DNA of 40,681 nucleotides from Phycisphaerales bacterium (lineage in GTDB: Bacteria > Planctomycetota > Phycisphaerae > Phycisphaerales > UBA1924). The notes under the pieces are model-generated. The model did not search any database. It worked only from the letters and a program-made list of their open reading frames with translations, and had not been told where the DNA came from. Position 1 is the first letter of the stretch, and every line of letters starts with the position of its first letter. This document shows, in pieces, positions 37,648 to 40,681 of the stretch. The DNA is taken from NCBI GenBank assembly GCA_016741915.1, contig JACVCS010000030.1, positions 1 to 40,681 of the forward strand, given 5' to 3'. Position numbers and translations under genes: made by a program.

Positions 37648-39536
37648 CCACCGCCCAACCCACGCTTCGTCTCTCGCTGGTGCAGTTCAACCCCGTGGTG
37701 GGCGAGATCGCCTCCAACGCGCGTCGAATTCTCGACTTCGCCCGCAAGGCCCGCGACGCGCAGTGCGACCTCGTCGTCTTCCCCGAGCTTGCACTCACGG
37801 GCTATCCGCCCAAGGACCTTTTGTTGCAAGGTGGCTTCATCCACGCCGTCTTGCGCGAGGCCCGCGCACTGGCGCAGCGTGCACGCGAGCTGAACATCAC
37901 GCTCGTTCTGGGCACGCCCTGGCCTGTGGGGCTTGACGCGCACGCCGCGCTCAACCCCGCGGTCGATCTGACGAGCCTCACCTTCGACCCCGCCCGCCTG
38001 CACAACAGCCTGCTCTACGCCGGGCCAACCCCCGCCTCTTCCGGCGTCTATCACAAGCGCCTGCTGCCGACGTACGACGTCTTCGACGAGGACCGCTACT
38101 TCGAGCCCGGCTCGCGCGCACGCGTCATCCCCGTGCCCATCCGCGGCGGCCCCGCCGTCGCCCGCGTGGGCCTCTCGATCTGCGAAGACCTCTGGCGAGG
38201 CGAGGACGCCGGGTTTGCCGCCCGATACCTCAGTTGTCCCGATCCGCTGCTCGAACTGCTCAACCCGCCCGACAAAACGCCCGGCGCACAAATCATCGTC
38301 AACCCCTCCGCAAGCCCCTACCGCCTGGGGATGGGCGCTCGCCAGCGTGCGCTGCTCAGCCGCGTCTGCCGGACCCACGCCGTGCCTGTCGCCGCAGTGA
38401 ACCAGGTCGGCGCCAACGACGAACTGATCTTCGACGGCGGCGCCTGCGTCTATCACCCAACCAACCCCACGACCTCAACCCCCCTCGCCGCCCACGACGC
38501 GATCCTCACCGCCACCGGCCCGCTCTTCGACGAAGCCCTCGTCGTCTCCGATGTCTTCTTCGCCGCCGATGCCGCCGCTGCAACCCGTGAACCAATCGAA
38601 GTCCCCGACCCGCTCGTGCAAACCACGCCCGAAGAACAACTTTTCCGCGCTCTGACCCTCGGCGTCCGCGACTACTGCGCCAAAACCGGCTTCAAGCGCG
38701 TCGCCATCGGGCTCAGCGGCGGCATCGACTCCGCACTCACCGCCGTAATCGCCGCCGCCGCCATGGGCAGTTCCAACGTCGTCGGCCTCTCCATGCCCTC
38801 GCGATACAGCTCCGACGGCTCAAAGACCGACGCCGCCGAACTCGCCGCCAACCTTTCGATGGTTATGCATACCGCGACCATCGAACCCGCCTTTATCGAA
38901 ATGAACCGCGTCCTCGCGCCCATCTTCGCGAACATGCCGCAGGACGTCACCGAAGAAAATCTCCAGTCCCGAATCCGCGGCACGCTCCTCATGGCCGTCA
39001 GCAACAAGCTCGGCGCGCTCGTCCTCACCACCGGGAACAAGAGCGAGATGGCCGTCGGCTACGCCACGCTCTACGGCGATATGAACGGCGGGCTCGCGGT
39101 GCTCAGCGACGTCACCAAGCAGTGGGTCTACCGCCTCTCCCGCTGGATCAACGCCAACCCCGCACGCCTGAACATCCCTGCCCTCTCCCCCGCCGCGATG
39201 CGCACAGGCCCGATCCCTCTCGCCAGCATCACCAAGCCCCCCAGCGCCGAGCTGCGCCCGGACCAGAAGGACCAAGACACGCTCCCGCCCTACGAAATCC
39301 TCGACGAAATCATCGAGCGCTACGTGGAGAAGCGTCAGGCCCCCAGCGTCATCATCGCCGCCATGCGCGCGAGCACCGACGAAGCGACGATCCGCAAGGT
39401 CGTCCGAATGATCGACCTCAGCGAGTTCAAACGCAAGCAGGCCGCCACAGGCCTGAAGGTCACCTCGGTGGCCTTCGGCTCCGGCCGGCGCATGCCCATC
39501 GCCCAGCGCTGGCGCGAAGACGCCTCACCACGCTGA
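37644..39536 (+). CDS. nadE: Glutamine-dependent NAD+ synthetase
   Basis: 630 aa two-domain enzyme making NAD from deamido-NAD with glutamine. The N-terminal nitrilase/glutaminase domain has the catalytic triad: Glu48 (VFPELALTGYP), Lys138 (YHKRLLPTYD) and Cys180 (SICEDLW). The synthetase domain has SGGIDS at 358-363, SMPSRYSSDGS, TTGNKSEMAVGYATLYGDMNGG and the C-terminal EFKRKQAATGLKV. Length fits the fused type. It is translationally coupled to the LPG-like gene with AGGAG 5 nt upstream. Confidence 0.96.
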   Translation: MTTAQPTLRLSLVQFNPVVGEIASNARRILDFARKARDAQCDLVVFPELALTGYPPKDLLLQGGFIHAVLREARALAQRARELNITLVLGTPWPVGLDAHAALNPAVDLTSLTFDPARLHNSLLYAGPTPASSGVYHKRLLPTYDVFDEDRYFEPGSRARVIPVPIRGGPAVARVGLSICEDLWRGEDAGFAARYLSCPDPLLELLNPPDKTPGAQIIVNPSASPYRLGMGARQRALLSRVCRTHAVPVAAVNQVGANDELIFDGGACVYHPTNPTTSTPLAAHDAILTATGPLFDEALVVSDVFFAADAAAATREPIEVPDPLVQTTPEEQLFRALTLGVRDYCAKTGFKRVAIGLSGGIDSALTAVIAAAAMGSSNVVGLSMPSRYSSDGSKTDAAELAANLSMVMHTATIEPAFIEMNRVLAPIFANMPQDVTEENLQSRIRGTLLMAVSNKLGALVLTTGNKSEMAVGYATLYGDMNGGLAVLSDVTKQWVYRLSRWINANPARLNIPALSPAAMRTGPIPLASITKPPSAELRPDQKDQDTLPPYEILDEIIERYVEKRQAPSVIIAAMRASTDEATIRKVVRMIDLSEFKRKQAATGLKVTSVAFGSGRRMPIAQRWREDASPR

Positions 39537-39556
39537 TCCGCAATCGTTGAGAAATC

Positions 39557-40003
39557 TCACGCCGCCCGGCTGTCCCAGTTCTTGGGCCGCACGTTCGCTG
39601 GCGCGTCGGGCTTCTCGGTCCAGTCCTCCGCCGAACGCACGTTCAGCTCGCTGGCGCACGTCTTGCGATAGCCCAGCAGGCGGATCACCTCCAGCACGTC
39701 GGTCCACTGCGGGAAGGTCTTGTTGTTCTCGCGCTTGAACGCCTCGATCGCCATGACAAAGAGGAACTGCTCTTTGTTCAGGTCACCTTCCTCGGCGCAG
39801 CGTGTGAAGTCGCTGAGGCGCCGCCCGGCCCCCCGGCGCCGATCGAACCCCATGTGGGCACTCTCGCCGACGCTCCGCCCCGGGTAATCACGCCGATCAA
39901 CCCCCGTGCGCCGATCAACAACCGAGCCTTCTTCCGCCGGCATGCCGGTGAAAGAAGGCTCGTTCTTCTTGCCTGACTTTGAGGTGAAATCCTGATTCGA
40001 CAT
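39557..40003 (-). CDS. Small unknown protein with DRR motifs
   Basis: 148 aa, family not recognised. The N-terminal half is polar with three basic repeats (VDRRTGVDRRDY, FDRRRGAGRRLSDF); the C-terminal half has an ordered stretch (LNKEQFLFVMAIEAFKRENN, FPQWTDVLEVIRLLGYRKT). No signal peptide or membrane segment. ATG 40003 has GAGGAG 9 nt upstream, but that SD can pair with CTCCTCG upstream in a hairpin. Convergent with nadE. A nucleic-acid-binding role is possible from the basic repeats but not shown. Confidence 0.7.
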   Translation of the reverse strand: MSNQDFTSKSGKKNEPSFTGMPAEEGSVVDRRTGVDRRDYPGRSVGESAHMGFDRRRGAGRRLSDFTRCAEEGDLNKEQFLFVMAIEAFKRENNKTFPQWTDVLEVIRLLGYRKTCASELNVRSAEDWTEKPDAPANVRPKNWDSRAA

Positions 40004-40012
40004 GACGCGCCG

Positions 40013-40069
40013 CTCCTCGCTTACCAAACCGAGGAGCCCCGCCCGCCCGCCCCGGGCCCATCGGCCCGG
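40013..40069 (-). promoter_or_regulatory. Leader hairpins that mask the SD of the DRR-protein gene
   Basis: On the minus strand CTCCTCG (40036-40030) can pair with CGAGGAG (40019-40013), which contains the Shine-Dalgarno, around a 10-nt loop. Just upstream a perfect CCGGGCC-GATG-GGCCCGG stem (40069-40052) sits between the acidic-protein gene and this one. The first is a candidate translational switch; the second may slow or stop transcription, but has no T-run. Confidence 0.5.
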
Positions 40070-40085
40070 CCTTCAACGACGCGGA

Positions 40086-40427
40086 TCAAAGATCCTCATC
40101 GTCTTCATCGTCGAAGTCGTCGTCGAAGTCCTCTTCATCGTCCTCGCCCTCGGGAAGTTCTTCTTCACCTTCCTCAAGGTCCTCCTCGTCCTCAAACTCC
40201 TCATCCTCGTCCTCATCCTCAAACTCGTCATCGTCGTCAAACTCGTCCTCGTCCTCGAAGTCATCGCCGAAATCGCCCCCGTCATCGCTCTTCTTCCCCA
40301 TTTCGATCTCAACAAGCGAGACCCCCGTCGCCCCAAGGGCCCACGGCATCCCCGTCAACACCTCTTCGGTGTCCGTCCCCACAATCGTCCCACTCGTCTT
40401 CCCCGGCGTCAGCATCGCGGTCGGCAT
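40086..40427 (-). CDS. Small protein with a long Asp/Glu tail
   Basis: 113 aa. The first ~45 residues look structured (SGTIVGTDTEEVLTGMPWALG, TGVSLVEIEMG); the rest (about 49-113) is almost entirely Asp and Glu with Gly. Such tails occur on nucleic-acid mimics or on RpoE-type RNA polymerase delta subunits, but no delta domain is seen here. ATG 40427 is the likely start; an ATG at 40415 is also possible. It is followed after 82 nt by the DRR-protein gene. Confidence 0.6.
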   Translation of the reverse strand: MPTAMLTPGKTSGTIVGTDTEEVLTGMPWALGATGVSLVEIEMGKKSDDGGDFGDDFEDEDEFDDDDEFEDEDEDEEFEDEEDLEEGEEELPEGEDDEEDFDDDFDDEDDEDL

Positions 40428-40681
40428 GGCTGTTCTCTGTGTTGAGTTGATCGTTGATTCCTGCTCGTCTTCCCGAAGCCCCTTCACACCTGGGCCCTTG
40501 CTTCGGTCCGCCCTCGGCCTTTCTCCAGCCCCGATGCGGATCCCAAGCGCCCCAACCGTAACCGCGCCACGGCCCCAGTCAACACCCCCCCCCCCCCCCG
40601 TCCCGGTTTCCCGCCCCCCCCCTCCCCCGAACCCCCCCCCCCCACACCCCCCGCCCCCGCCTGAACACCGCCCCATCCCCC
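40428..40681. other. Low-complexity C-rich right end
   Basis: No gene is supported. The last ~110 bases are runs of C of 7-15, mirrored by G-runs at 1-19. The tracts may have caused assembly breaks at both ends. Confidence 0.6.

Overview
The window is a 40.7-kb piece of a GC-rich (roughly two-thirds G+C by eye) bacterial chromosome carrying a diderm housekeeping gene set: lptB, a PEGA lipoprotein, secreted proteins with Sec signals, ileS, sucD, purB, coaD, nadE, queC and queD. The style of the proteins (right-handed beta-helix secreted protein, AdkA-like fusion, Ala/Pro-rich tails, tRNA without encoded CCA) suggests Planctomycetota, probably class Phycisphaerae. That placement is inference. 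No insertion sequence, prophage, integron, CRISPR array or rRNA was found. Both ends sit in poly-G/poly-C tracts, so they may be assembly breaks rather than biological borders.

Layout. 1-2454 (minus): exo/endonuclease-phosphatase membrane protein, lptB and a PEGA lipoprotein cut by the left edge. 2542-3669 (minus): an unusual fusion of an archaeal-type adenylate-kinase-like domain with a deoxyribosyltransferase-like domain, with an intrinsic terminator in its leader. 3848-6376 (plus): a compact ArsR / SRPBCC / SRPBCC / DUF1579 cluster with a consensus promoter, ATGA overlaps and a terminator. 6426-9269: GNAT, beta-helix protein, sucD. 9309-10827 (minus): tRNA-Ile(CAT) followed by a class II Fic protein whose promoter is covered by four copies of a TAAACGAT-type motif. 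11104-17501 (plus): ileS, an RsuA-family protein that appears to have lost its catalytic residues, and a BrkB-type membrane protein.

17528-31525: a small membrane protein, type II NADH dehydrogenase, a DUF3592 protein, the purB / coaD / HD-hydrolase block, a CgeB-like glycosyltransferase divergent from an ECF sigma / anti-sigma pair, queD and queC facing each other, a CBM48 protein and a large secreted protein of unknown function. 31562-33984 (minus): fur, a metal-site-less M16 protein with its terminator, then apaG. 34076-39536 (plus): a GT-C membrane glycosyltransferase, an LPG-synthase/flippase-like protein and NAD synthetase. 39557-40427 (minus): two small unknown proteins, one with a long Asp/Glu tail. 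The right end is poly-C low-complexity DNA.

The most general signal is regulatory: eleven genes have a TANNNT hexamer 5-8 nt upstream of the start codon and no Shine-Dalgarno, as expected for leaderless mRNAs, while most other first genes have clear GGAG sites. Other notable signals are apparent pseudoenzymes (RsuA-like, M16), a Fur and an IleRS without their usual zinc cysteines, a low-GC patch inside purB, 7-bp tandem repeats beside purB/coaD and queC/queD, and long G-runs inside queC and a secreted-protein gene that could be mutable.
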